From positions 3,998,323 through 4,062,322 of the forward strand of contig NC_041008.1 in assembly GCF_004193775.1 (NCBI RefSeq): a DNA stretch of 64,000 nucleotides, in the 5' to 3' direction. Positions within the stretch are counted from its first letter, which is position 1. The number at the start of each line of letters is the position of its first letter. This document shows, piece by piece, positions 36,181 through 48,474 of the stretch. This DNA comes from Glycine soja. Its lineage: Eukaryota > Streptophyta > Magnoliopsida > Fabales > Fabaceae. Under the pieces are notes generated by a model, which searched no databases, was not told the origin of the DNA, and worked only from the letters and a program-made list of their open reading frames with translations. A program made the position numbers and the translations under genes.

Positions 36181-37430
36181 GGAGAAAGGAAAGCCACTAA
36201 TGTAACAGTACTGCTCCTTTTCCACTAGCTAGAAGGTAAAAGCAATTAAGATATGATCATGTTTGGTTTCGCTTCACTTTTGCCAAAATCAATTCATATT
36301 TTCCAAGTTGGAGGAAAAATAAGAGTTGTTTCTAGTTTTCATGGTATCACTGTAATTCTGGATCTTTCACCATCAATCCAAACATACTTGAAGAAGAGTG
36401 AAATCAATTTATAACATTAAAGACATGTTATCGTTATTGCCTCAATTTTCTTCATTTTTTTTGTTGATGGATTCTCGTAATGGATGTTGCTCCTCTAAAC
36501 TGAGAGATATACTTTAGAAAATAAAGTATACTCATAATTGTTGATTAGAAAATCAATAATAATAATAATTATAATAATAATAATGATGATGTCGTCATAA
36601 TGAATTTTAGAGTTCCACATAAAAAAAAACATCATCTAGTAGTATTTTAATAGCTAGAAATTCTGATCTTGTACTCATAGAACTGTTTATCCTTTGACAG
36701 AACGAATTTCCAATTTTTAGGGGACAAAAGTTGGTGGGGAGCACAACATATCACCGTTATAAAAATCACCTTAAGGATAAATACAATGACTTTGAAATGG
36801 TGGGGTCAATGAAGAAAATTGACTCAAAAGATTCGAAGTTCTGTTACAAGAACATGGAAAGGACAATGAGTAGTTCACAACTTGAAAAGTTGAAATGGTA
36901 AACTTGGGGAGCAAGTCTTACTGTTTCACAAATTCGTATTACCAACTTCAGAAATGATAACTGTTAGAATTGCTTTTTGGAAAGTTCACAGTAAACTTGC
37001 ATAAAATCTCACATTACATTTTATTTTTTAATCAATAGGTAGTTTTCAAATTGTTAACATTTCACGTTAAATTTTGTGCATATTTTTTCGTAATAAGAAG
37101 AGGGCTAATAATACATTTTTAACTTAATTATTCTTTTTAACACATTACTTTTATTGATCATAAATAATTGCATTAGACCAAGTTTAGATATTAACTTGTG
37201 TACCGGATAAAGTATCTGGTTAGACCGACTGGATATTTGACACATTCAAATTAAACACATCTTTCAGTTACGTATTTATATATGTCGAATAGTACATATC
37301 GACTTTCAGCATGTATGAACAATGAGAATAATTAAGAATCATGATGTGGTATGTCCACAGGCCTAACAAGTTTAGTATAAAAATGGGATAAAGGACTAAT
37401 TTATTCTCGCCTACTCATTATATATCATTA

Positions 37431-37690
37431 ATAGCTCTGAGTCAAGCCTTCACTTGAGGGTCAGAATGTCTTTTACATGTACCTTACACTTTGCAACATA
37501 CTCATACACCTGAATCAATAACAAATAAACAATCTTTCGACACAATAAAAGACCCTTTAGCAAAAGGATTAATACCTAATCCATTTGCGATAGGAACAAC
37601 TTGTCTTAAGTCTATAAACACTCACATATCCCTAAATAACAACAGTTGGATTTGCAGTATCACTCGATACAGTGACAAATTATGAAATTT
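37431..37690 (+). pseudogene. Possible Ty1-copia polyprotein remnant, unit 1
   Basis: A 64-codon frame (37491-37685) contains DPLAKGL, resembling the DPLTKGL block near the C terminus of the RNase H region of copia polyproteins. It is followed by a G-T-CLK stretch where such proteins often have SKGMGL. Nothing upstream encodes the remaining domains. At best it is a short fossil, and a chance match is possible. Confidence 0.35.
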
Positions 37691-38476
37691 TAATTTGCTA
37701 TCTTTCTGTGTGTATGAGTGTCCACATGAGTGAATGTGTTTTACTGCACAGGGCTCTTCAATTTTTTTTTTTTAAATGATGAAGAGTTTTTAATGTGATC
37801 CTTTTTCTTATTTTAATTAACCTTACTTTTATATCATCAATTACAAAGGTTGGTGTCTTACCTTGTTCACGCTACAGAGACCAATGGTGTGTAAAGCAAA
37901 AGCGTGTCCCAATAGAATTTAGAGTAAAGTATGTTTTGGGTTTTTTCTAATAAAAATTGAAAAATATGAATTTTGTTTTTATAAATTTTTTATATTAATT
38001 TGATTCTTTTAAAAATAAAACATATTTTTATTAGTTTTCAGTAATAATTCCATTAGACATTAAGCTGACTAGACTTATAGACTTATAAGCGTAATTGAAT
38101 TACAAATAAATTAAATAATTTATGTCGATTAAAATTCTCTAAAATAAATTAAAAAAAAAATTGACAGCTAAAAACTTTCAAAAATTATAATTTTTTGTTA
38201 CTTCCTCGATAATTTCTCACACTTTATGGTAAATTAAGAAAAAGATGAAACAACACTAAATTTTAGTATCTTCTAAGTATGTTTGAAAGGATAAATAGAA
38301 AAAATAATTAAGTTTATTAATCATGTTAAGAATCTATTTAATGAAATTATCATTAAAAATCAATAAAAATATGTTTTATTTTTGGAAAAATCAAATTAAT
38401 TCAAAAAATTCATAAAGATAAAATTAAAGCTTTTCAAATTTTACAACAATTTCAAACATATTTAACCTAGAATTAT

Positions 38477-38477
38477 T

Positions 38478-38532
<55 letters not shown>
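38477..38532. repeat. (AT)n microsatellite, unit 1
   Basis: An interrupted AT tract (one AA step near 38489). The matching tract in unit 2 (about 53494-53548) lacks the interruption. Confidence 0.9.
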
Positions 38533-38534
<2 letters not shown>

Positions 38535-38699
38535 TCTTTGCACCTGCTATGCCATCAGCTTAAATCAAGATAAATCAACAATTGTCAAAGGGTAAACTGG
38601 TGATGGAGCAGCTTAAAAATTCCAAAGATGACGAATTACGTATTGCGTCATGCTCATGCATTGCGCGTACTACGTAAACTAATATATACTCAGTCATAG

Positions 38700-39603
38700 T
38701 TTTTTAATTTCAACTTTTATTTATATAAAAATACAAAAAAAAATATTTTACCTTCACTTTATTAAGGAAAATAAAAGTAAAAAAATTCTTAAATCAAATC
38801 AAAACATACCTCTTTTCTCTTTATTTTAACGCGTCTATTATTTTCCTCATTTATTCCTTCTCTTTATTTTTAGAGTGAAGGTCCAAATTGGTCTTTTGAA
38901 GATGAAAAATAAAATTAATTATTTAGATTTTCAAGATTATAAAAATGAGATACCAGGATTTTTAGATAATTTTATTTCATTTTTAATACATAATTAGCCC
39001 TAAGAAAGTGAATCCTATATCAATTTAATTCCAGACAAAATCATCAGTAATTTAACTTCTTGAAAATGGTAATTCAAATGAATAAAAAAAAAACTAATGT
39101 GTCCCTTGCTTAATGGTTAATTAATTAATTTATTTGTTAAGGACCAAATTGTCTCCCACATTATTCGTCAGATCGAGACAAGTTTTTGCATTTATTTATT
39201 TTTAACTTAGCTTTCACCAATTCTCACGGCCCAAAAGGTGGAGTAGCTAACATGAAACTGCTGAGTTCATTAGTGCTAGAATCAGTTAGTACTTGAAAGT
39301 TTGCATGAGTGTACTATAATAATCTTGAAAAGGATATCAAAATTTGTAATCAAGTGCTTAGTAGTGGCGAGCATAACAAACCACCAAAAGAGAGCAAAAG
39401 ATGCAGAGAAATTGACTAAACAATACTATTTTTGTCGATGGAAAGAACAAGAAATTGAAATGGTGGGCCAAGGAAGAAACTTGGGGAACAAGGCTAAAAT
39501 AATAAACCACAAACCAAAGTACTGCCTCTCAATATATATTTAATCTACAATCAGATTAATTAACCACGTAACCAAAGTACTGCCTACTCTAGAAATAGTT
39601 CGT
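38700..39603. repeat. Right end of unit 1, diverged flank and boundary module
   Basis: 38810-39060 aligns with 23215-23460 next to NAC-A. 39210-39565 aligns with the internal module at 31640-32030. No gene is present; an 80-codon frame at 39301-39543 has no support. The unit ends with a CCTACTCTAGAAA block and the junction to unit 2. Confidence 0.65.
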
Positions 39604-40355
39604 AAAACAAGTCAAGTATTGCACTCTGGTAAAAATAAAATGCTAACATCAGTAAGAGTTGAATTATTTACATAGTAATTTATACAATAATATATATATA
39701 TTAATTTCTTTTCATTATATCACTCATCCCGTTCCATACTTTTCTCTTTTCTCATTATCATAAAAGTTAATTATTGTGCAATTTGTTATATGAACAGCAG
39801 TATTCTTAATTCAGTAAAAAAAAATATTCTTAATACAAATAATGTAATTATGAGATAAGTACAGCAATAAGTACATTAAAATGGAAATTCTATTCCAATT
39901 TCGTCATAGTTTGACATATATATTTACAAATATCTTTAATGAAAAAACTAAAAATGCTTAACAACTATATTTATCAATCGGCTCGAACACGACAGTGATC
40001 ACGATATTGGAGTAATATTAAACATGCACAGGAAATAATAATTATACAATTTTGTTATACTTAATTATTAGTCATACATGAAAGGACACATTTAAAGACT
40101 AACTTTTATAATTTCATACTTTTTTGCGAGTAAAATTTATACTGAGTGTCAATTTGAGGAGAAATTAATACTAGTAGGTAGTACATGATTATTACTATCC
40201 CTAGCAATGAAATGTTACTAATTTAATTTTTTAAATTGAAAAATATAAATGCATGTCATCTTAGTTGAAATTATGGATAGTTGACCGTCTTGAACTAGTA
40301 ACCAATAATATTGTAAGCAGATATTAGGATTATATTCAAATTTAAATTTGAGTGT

Positions 40356-40358
<3 letters not shown>

Positions 40359-40398
<40 letters not shown>
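40359..40398. repeat. (AT)20 microsatellite, unit 2
   Basis: The same tract and length as in unit 1. Confidence 0.95.
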
Positions 40399-40402
<4 letters not shown>

Positions 40403-40792
40403 TAAGTGAATAAAAAATTTAAATTATCAACTAATTTATTTATAACTAAAATTTAAATTATAATAACTTATAACCAATTATTTTATGGTATCAATAGTCT
40501 CATCGTAGAATGTGTATTCAGTTTTTTTTAATATCTTTTAATTTTTACAATTTAATTTTTTTACATTTTATCTTTGTAAATTTTTTTCAATCATTACAAA
40601 CTATGTTTATTTTACTTTTTTATATATTTTAAATAATATCTTTTTTCATTATTTGAACACTAAAAATATATTTAATGTGTGTTTTATAAAAACAAAACAC
40701 GCACGGTTATGCAGAACAGAACAGGAAGAATTCCTATATATTTTATTTTTCCAACGATACCTTGTTTGCTAAGGAGTCAATGTCTTTGGCAA

Positions 40793-40800
40793 TATAAATA
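40793..40800 (+). promoter_or_regulatory. TATA box of NAC-B, unit 2
   Basis: TATAAATA in the same context as in unit 1, 155 bp before the ATG. Confidence 0.7.
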
Positions 40801-40947
40801 AGAAGAGCGAATCCACAAGACGAACACAAACACTGAAAACACGCACTTTCTCCTTTCTTAGTTGCTACTTCTGCATCTCCCCTTCCCTTCTTTCATTCTT
40901 TGTCACAAAACTACAAAGTCACTGAGTTTAGTGCTTCGGCAAAACCA

Positions 40948-43150
40948 ATGGATGATGATATTGTAGGACTCGGTTTTCGTCCAACAGAAGAAGAACTTGT
41001 GGACTTTTACCTCAAACACATGTTGCTCGGCAATGATCCCCGTGCCCACGTCATCCCTGTCATTGATCTTTGCGATGTGGAACCTTGGGATGTACCAGGT
41101 AATCTAAACACCCCTTTGTCCTTTTTCTTTCTCTTATCTTTACTTCCACTGATGTTTGATTCTTTCCTTGGGTTCAAAATAGTGATGTTAGCAAAATCAT
41201 CATCAACTATACGATTTGGTGACCCAGATTGGTTTTTCTTCAGCCCTGTTGATTTCAAGTATTCAAGAAGTAAAAGGTTTAACAGGACAACCAAGTGTGG
41301 CTTCTGGAAACCCACTGGAGTAGACCGTGAAGTTAGGACCTTTGAGACCAACACTCTAATTGGGACTAAGAAAACTCTTGTTTTCTATAAAGGCCGTGTT
41401 TCCCGCGGTGTCAAGTCCATCTGGGTTATTCACGAATATCACGCTGTTACCTTTCATGAGAGCCAGGTTGGTTTGTTTTGTTCAAGAAACTTTAACACTC
41501 TTTGGAAATTATCTTTGTACTAGATTTTTATTTTGTCACTGTAGTATGTACTTTTTAGTTTTTAGGCTTTGGTGTTGTTTCCTATCCTGTTGGTTGTTCT
41601 TCTGACTTGAGAAGGTTGTTATTATTGAATCCTTCGTTTCAATCCCATGTTGGTCTTGCTTGATGACAAATGGACCATGGATATTTGGGCTTATAAAACT
41701 GACTTATGACCTTTTCTATACCGCTTTTTTGCTTATTTCAGTTTAGTAAGTTTTACTTGGAATTGGAACCTTATCAAAGCAAGATCTTTTCAGTTTATTC
41801 CAACGAGGTCATGGATAAAACTCTCATATGACTTATTTGATAAGTGATTAATTAAATCTTTTGTCTTGGTGGGCTCATCAGTTTTCATCAAAGGCTGTCA
41901 ATTTCTTCTGTATACATTAACCTGATTTGTCTTGGCTTTTTATCTGAGTAAGCTGTATCAAATAAATGCCGATTATCTTCCAAATTTTGCAGAGGACTTT
42001 TGTTTTATGTCGCTTGATGAAGAAACCTGGGAAAACAACTGAAGGCGGAACTGATGCACTCATCTGTGATGAAGGGGAGCCCAGTAGACACATGATTTCT
42101 GTCTATGGAAATCAGGAAAAAGCAGAAGGAATTCCATCTGTAAGCTGAAGCATCCTTCATGGACATATTTTACACTCTGCCATGTGAAACATGCTGATAA
42201 CTGATTCTTGTTTCATATTTTTTTTCTTTCTTTCCAGGGAAGTACTTGTATTGGAATGGAAACAATCCTTCAGGCAACCCCTCAGGCAGAGAAATACTTC
42301 TCTCCAATACACCAGAGTCAAACTGGTATTGAGGAAGAAGCATCTTTTTCAAGCTATCCATTTAACAATGCCTATTTTAGAAATGAAAACAACCCTATGC
42401 AGACTTCATTTGAAACTACAGAGGAAATGCAGACTTCATTTGAAATTACTGAGGAAGTTGAATTCCTAAACTCAATTTTAGTTGATGAGAGTTTTGTTAT
42501 CGATAAAGAAAGTATGCATGTTTTTGTTAATAGCTCCACCCAATCAGAGTCATTGAGTGATACAGATGCAGAAGTTGTCTCTAAACTGGTAAAGATACGT
42601 TATCCAAAGTCCAAATAATATAGGGGAGTGTATCTCCATATGTTTCTGAACTGGCATTGGTTTTAAAGGTTAAAATTGCAGTGTGCATTGATGTGATGTG
42701 AATTTTGCCACATTTTTTGGCAATATTTAGTGATTTTCTCGTATAGATTCTAAACAGACACTGAAGTGAAATGTCTGGTTTGAGTTGAGTTTGATTTTTT
42801 GTTGTGATTCATGATCATGGTTTGAGTTGAATTCATTTGTTTATTTTCTTTTGAAATCATTACAGGATGGCAATACTGTGGATATTTCAACAGTGTGCCA
42901 TGAATATCCTAATTCAGATGAATACCATTCATCAAAAAGGTTTAAATCATCACATGATGTTGTCCATGGTGGCATATGTTTTCCATCTTCTAATCCTGAA
43001 GCAAAACAAGAAACAAAGGAAAGCATGTTTCAAGATGACTTGTGGGGATTGGAAACATCCTCTTGTGAGTCAACTGCAGACAAACCTTTGAAGATTAGTT
43101 GCATTGAAATTTCTAGTTCTCCTTCCACTTCATGGAGATGGGAAAATTAA
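40948..43150 (+). CDS. NAC-B copy 2, identical to copy 1
   Basis: Exons are 40948-41098, 41192-41466, 41993-42139, 42238-42588 and 42866-43150, encoding 402 residues. The encoded exon sequences and their splice sites are the same as in copy 1, and the upstream region with its TATA box is repeated too. Both copies could therefore be expressed, raising dosage. The changes relative to NAC-A are all shared: Gly for the FRF Arg, WKPTG, the MQTSFETTEE duplication and the early stop before the membrane anchor. These changes predate the array. Any expression measurement by short reads would map equally to copies 1 and 2. As for copy 1, the function is inferred from the NAC fold only, and activity as a DNA-binding factor is uncertain. 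Confidence 0.85.
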
Positions 43151-46100
43151 TATCAACAGACTGGACAACTTCATATGATGGGAACTAAGATCCTAGTTAG
43201 CTCCATTAATGGATCGGTGGTAGTTAATTATTATAAGTAAATGTTATAAAAAATGACTGATCTCTAATAGCAAGTCTATTAGAAAACTGTTCTATGCTAG
43301 AAACTGCATGATGACAATTATGCATAGAAAATACTACATTTATTAGCAGTTATGTATTACGATTTAGGAGTACATGTGATAGGAGGCTGGCCCAAGCATA
43401 CCACTCACATGCCTCTTAGGTTTAAAAACTATATTTAATTTGGACTTAAGTTGTTATTTCCCTAAAATGGCCCAGCTATATCGGACATTTCTTTGTAGTC
43501 CACTTTATGCTAGGTCTTAGTTTGTATTTAAAAGGGTACTGTTGCTTTGAATCATTATGAATGGAAAATATGATGTTCAATTTATCTTCTTTTAGCTCTT
43601 TAATGGTAATTTTCTAGGGTATTTGCAGTAGGTAGATATTTTCTTCCTAACAACACGTCTAATAGAAAATCTACCCAAAGGCAATTCTGTATTAGAAAGC
43701 AAGATGTCAGTTATGCATGAAAATAGTCTAAGCACTGACATACATGATAAATTTATTGATTTATACAATCATTATCTTAAATTCATATTTTATTATGATT
43801 TTTTATTTGTCAAAAATTTAAAAATTGTATAGAAATTAAAATCTAGAAAATAACCACCGGTAATTATGTATTAAGAGTATATATATGATAGTAGAATTGT
43901 AATTAGGAAGTGTGTAGTTATTTGCTGTTTGTGGACAGAGAATGCTTTCTAAAAGAGGCTTAAGTGTATTGTTGTATCATTATGTGTAATTTTACAGTTA
44001 TATTTCATTAGTTTTTGGAGAGTGGGCAGGAAGCCTAATTTTAAGATGAAGAATACAGTTATGTCCTCCTATAACTGAGCAAGGGATTGGTGAGACAGAT
44101 GCTTTTATCTTAATCTTACTCAGCTGACCCTTTCTTAAGGATCACATTTTGTATTTTGTATATGTAATTAACTTTGAGCAGATTTTATACGATCAATAAT
44201 ATCAATGAGCCCTGGCCAATTTTTTTGGGCAAGGGTAGAATTTTTTTTTGAAGATCTGAGTTATAATAAGAAAAATTTTATTCATCCATCTGCTTTCTTT
44301 TCTATTCCACTTTTCTCTCTGTCTTTCTCTTCCTTTTTTTTTTTTTTTTTTATCACAATCCCTTCCACATCCATTACTTCCTCTTTTTACCTTTTTCATT
44401 TTCTATCTTTTATTCTCACCCAAATCCACCCTAAATTGGGGTTATGAATATCATAACTCTTATAATAAAAAAACATGCCAACAATAATATAGAAATCTTA
44501 ATATTCAGGCTAGTATTTTCTTTCAACATGCAATTATAACAGGACATGCACACACACACGCATTATCTACTTTGACATGGATGAGAAGGCAAAGCCATAA
44601 CAAACTACCATTAAAAAATAAACCCTAAGGATAAACAACAGAAACTTAAATCTTATAGTCGTCTACTTATCTTTTAATAGAATGAGTTTCCATGTTTTTT
44701 GGGACAGAAATTAGCAAGACTATATCAAACCAACATTAAAAAATGGACCCTAAGGACAAATACAATGACTTGGAATTGTAGACGTAACCAAAGAAAAAAC
44801 TGACTCAAAATATTCGATATTTTGTCAGAAGTAAATGAAAAGGACAATGAATTCAATTGGTGGGGGCAACCAGCATAACTTGGGGAGCAAGTTGTAGTGT
44901 TTCATGGTGATGCAATAACACGATTATATATATATCCTTGAAAATGTTTATCCTTTCACTTGGTAAAGAAACTCAAAGATATAACAATGATATAGTTGTC
45001 AAAATAAGATCAGACTAATCGGTTTAACCAAGAATTAGTACAATGCCTAGTTCAGAGACTCTAAAAAGTTAGATGAGTTCATAATCAATGAGAATTGGTC
45101 ATGAGTTATTGCTTTTCATTTTTTTTAATTTCAACTTTAATATAAAATATTTTAACGATAAATAAAAATACATATTTAATAAATATTTCAAATAGATAAA
45201 ATTATTCTAACAATTGTTATTATTTTTTTATAAAAATATAATTTACTCATTTATATTAATTTATAATTTTTCATATCTTGATTTTTATAATTTTGTATCA
45301 TATTAATTTATTATTTTTTGTTCTAAATATAAAATTATTATTGTTAATGGACATTACTGTATTTTAACAAACATAAACTCGAGTGAGTGTTGTGGTATTT
45401 TTTATTAGACTTTTATGTATATTTTGAATGTTAGGGACTTGTAAAAGGATGCTTATTTTAGTTTTTAATGTTATAAAGTTAAGTAATATTATATTTATTT
45501 AGTATTATTTCATAAGAAATTTAATTATTATTATTTCATTAATACCGGTTCAACCACGATTTAACGATTAAATCATTGAACTTTAAACCAATATTTTGAC
45601 GAGTTCATTGATTGACTGGTACTAGCTTAGTAAATGAACCCAAATTTCAAGCAAGGACCATATTTTAAGACATGCTTTTTCATATCCGATAAATCGTCAA
45701 TGATAAACGCAATCCAAAATGTGGTTAAAGCTAATTTTGTACAAGATCAATTTCAAATGAGAAAAAAAAAATTAAATCATCATCCATCATGCCAAAAAAT
45801 AGCAATATCAATGTAATAATTAGTAATTTTAATTTGATTGTTAAAATTAAGAAAAAATATATTTGTAGTCCTTGAACTTTCGGTCAAACTTAGTCTTTGT
45901 CCTTGAACTTTCAAATTGATAAAATAAGTCCTTTAACTTTTCAAACTATGTGAATTTCGTCTTTCTTTGCTAATTTCTTTAGTGTATATGCTGACGTGAC
46001 AAATGGTTAACGGACATTGTGATCTGGAACGTCATTTGAAATTTATTTCAATAACCACCAAAATGTGTAAATTTAATAAAAGAAAAATTGCAATCAACCA

Positions 46101-46690
46101 CAATAGAATAAAGGAAATTTTCTTTAATTTGATTCCTCACCAAAATGAGTTCGACAGGGCCATTTCAATCTTCAATCAAAACTAGTGAAATTCAACTCAA
46201 CAACATTGCGTTGTGAATGCTAAGAGCAGTACATCCAAATCCCTAAACAAATACCACAGAACAAATTAAAACCATGACGTTGAAGAAGAGCAATTTTTTG
46301 CAAATTAAAGAGGAATTAGAGCTGAAAAAAAATCATAATTGAGAAGAGATTAGAAGGATCACATTGTAAGCCACACAAAGCCTTAACTAGCGCACAACAC
46401 CTTTGCTCAAGAATTTCATAATGACGAGATACATAAGGCAAAATTCACATGATCTTGCAATAATGCAACATGCATCTTTCTTATCATAAAAAACTACTAA
46501 ACCAAATCTTGGAACATCATTCCTCATTCGTAACATGTTCAACAAAATCTTAGAAGACCTGTCCAACTTAAAAATATTGATTTCAAACTTCGAAGGAATT
46601 AATGTAAATAATTTTTTTAAAACAACCAAAATCAAAATTTGTTAATTTTGCATAGACTAAAAACAATGTTAAGTTTTTTCGCAGATTCTG
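43151..46690. repeat. Gene-free downstream DNA, unit 2 (left part)
   Basis: Counterpart of 28094-31640: NAC 3' flank, first diverged downstream flank (about 44015-45050), the TAGTCCTTGAACTTTC-type fold-back arm (about 45860-46000) and the inverted conserved segment (about 46410-46485). An 82-codon minus-strand frame (46387-46635) arises from a one- to two-base T-run difference and has no domain. Confidence 0.6.
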
Positions 46691-47080
46691 ACACACTACA
46701 CCCGTTCCCACGGCACAACAAGTCGACGAGAGGGAAGAATAATTGAGTAGCTAGCATCAAATAAAAGTATTGAGTTCCGCAATGCTAGGAGCAGCAGTTA
46801 GCACTTGGAAGTTAGCATGACTGTACTTAAAACTTGAAAAGGATATCAAACTTTGTAATCATATACGCGTGCTTAGTAGTGGGGAGTATAACAAACGACC
46901 AAAAGAAAGCAAAAGATGCATATAAATTGACTAAAAACAATATTCTAGTCTTTTGTTGATTGAAGGATCAAGGAGTTGAAATGGTGGGCCAAGGAAGAAA
47001 CTTGCGGCTCAAGACTAAAATAATAAATCACAAATCAAATGACTGGATCTCCAAATTTCATCTACAATCAGATTAACCTC
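46690..47080. repeat. Array-boundary module, internal copy, unit 2
   Basis: Counterpart of 31640-32030, essentially identical. Confidence 0.7.
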
Positions 47081-47546
47081 AGAACCTGTGCATTTACTTT
47101 TTTTTATATAAAAAAAAAGATTGATTTTGTTGGCAGTTCCGGCTGTCGTTAAAATATTTAGATATCGATTTTGTGGCTGCTTATAAGTTTGTTTAAAGGT
47201 TATTTGTCTTCAGAAAAACCAACGTGTAGTTGTTTGCTAATGATGCCTAGTTTAAGTTAACCATAATTTGCTGTTTATTTCAACCGATTAGAGACTTATT
47301 AGTTTTTTATTTAAGCTCTTGCTATAAAGGTTCAAAGTGTGCAAAATTCAAGTTACAAATCTAGAATATATAATGTCAGTTTTTGCTCCTCTCTTCTTCT
47401 TTATACGTTATATAGTTGTCCTTTATATTATGTTTATATTTTTCTAACAGGTTTGAAAGGCATTAGTACTAGTCTTAGTGATAGATACTCGTGACAACTT
47501 ATATATATTCATATAGAATGAGATGAGCCATGAGTGTTGTAGGCAT

Positions 47547-48140
47547 GATTATTAAACTCTCGAGTTAACTCGTTAATTCTTATGAGTATACACGTTTACT
47601 TAGTCTTTCTGAGTGTGAGTATGAGTTGACTCTTGAGTAAATTCTTTTTTAGTAGACTTTGGATAGACTTTATAAACTCTAAGTAAACTTAGTATATTCT
47701 CGAATTTACTATCGAGTCAACTAGTTAAAAAAATTAGACGAAGATATAAGTAATTGTGAGTTGTTTTCTGTCTGTTTAGGATTTAACATACCTTTCATTT
47801 AATGTGTTATTCTCAAATACAAAAATACTCACCTTTAATAATATCAAACATTTGTTCTCTAATAACATCACATCCTAAATGGGAATGATCTACCACTACC
47901 ATAACATCTGCAAGTTATTATCTAGTAGTGATGCATTACTAGACTTGGTTATTTAAGTATTGTAAAATTTATGATTTACTATTCTGCTTTATTATATTAT
48001 TGAAATGTTTAATTAATATGTTATTTTTAGATATTTTATTTTTATTTTTATATGAAGTGGACTCTTACAGAGTTGAGTCTGCAAGTCGAGTCTTTAGAAC
48101 TTTTACGAATTTATGTAAACTCTCGAGTTTGGTAACCTTA
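47547..48140. mobile_element. Inverted-repeat element with CTCGAGTT ends, unit 2
   Basis: Counterpart of 32497-33090, with two single-base T-run differences. Confidence 0.45.
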
Positions 48141-48474
48141 ACTGTGGTGAAGACGATTCTAGAGGGGTTTAATTAAAAGCATTGCGTACTCCGCATTGAA
48201 ACTATTTAGGAAAAATGCATTCAATCATTATAGTTTTTTTTGCTAATGGAAGCCCTTAACAAGGTTTTTTCTATCGCTTTCATTAATCCAATGCATAAAT
48301 AGTTAAAAGATAACACATGGAATTGAGAACTAAAAATTGTGTCTTCCAAGTTGAATGGACGTTTAGATGAGCTATAACTAGTGGTAAACAAACACACATT
48401 AACAGTGATCAAAAGGAGAGGGGACAATTTATCACACGCAACACGCACACACATACACAATTAAAAAAACATAT

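Larger units (their letters stand above)
24547..39603 (+). repeat. Tandem unit 1 (15057 bp) of the NAC-B array
   Basis: The unit starts at the AAAACAAGTCAAGTATTGCA word, which recurs at 39604 and 54613. From there unit 2 matches base for base across the NAC-B gene at a constant offset of 15057. The DNA left of 24547 differs from the ends of units 1 and 2, except for a short CCTACTCTAGAAA block about 80 bp upstream (24471-24483). That block also sits just before the unit 1/unit 2 and unit 2/unit 3 junctions. Each unit carries one NAC gene near its left end and about 11.5 kb without a recognisable gene. Confidence 0.95.
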
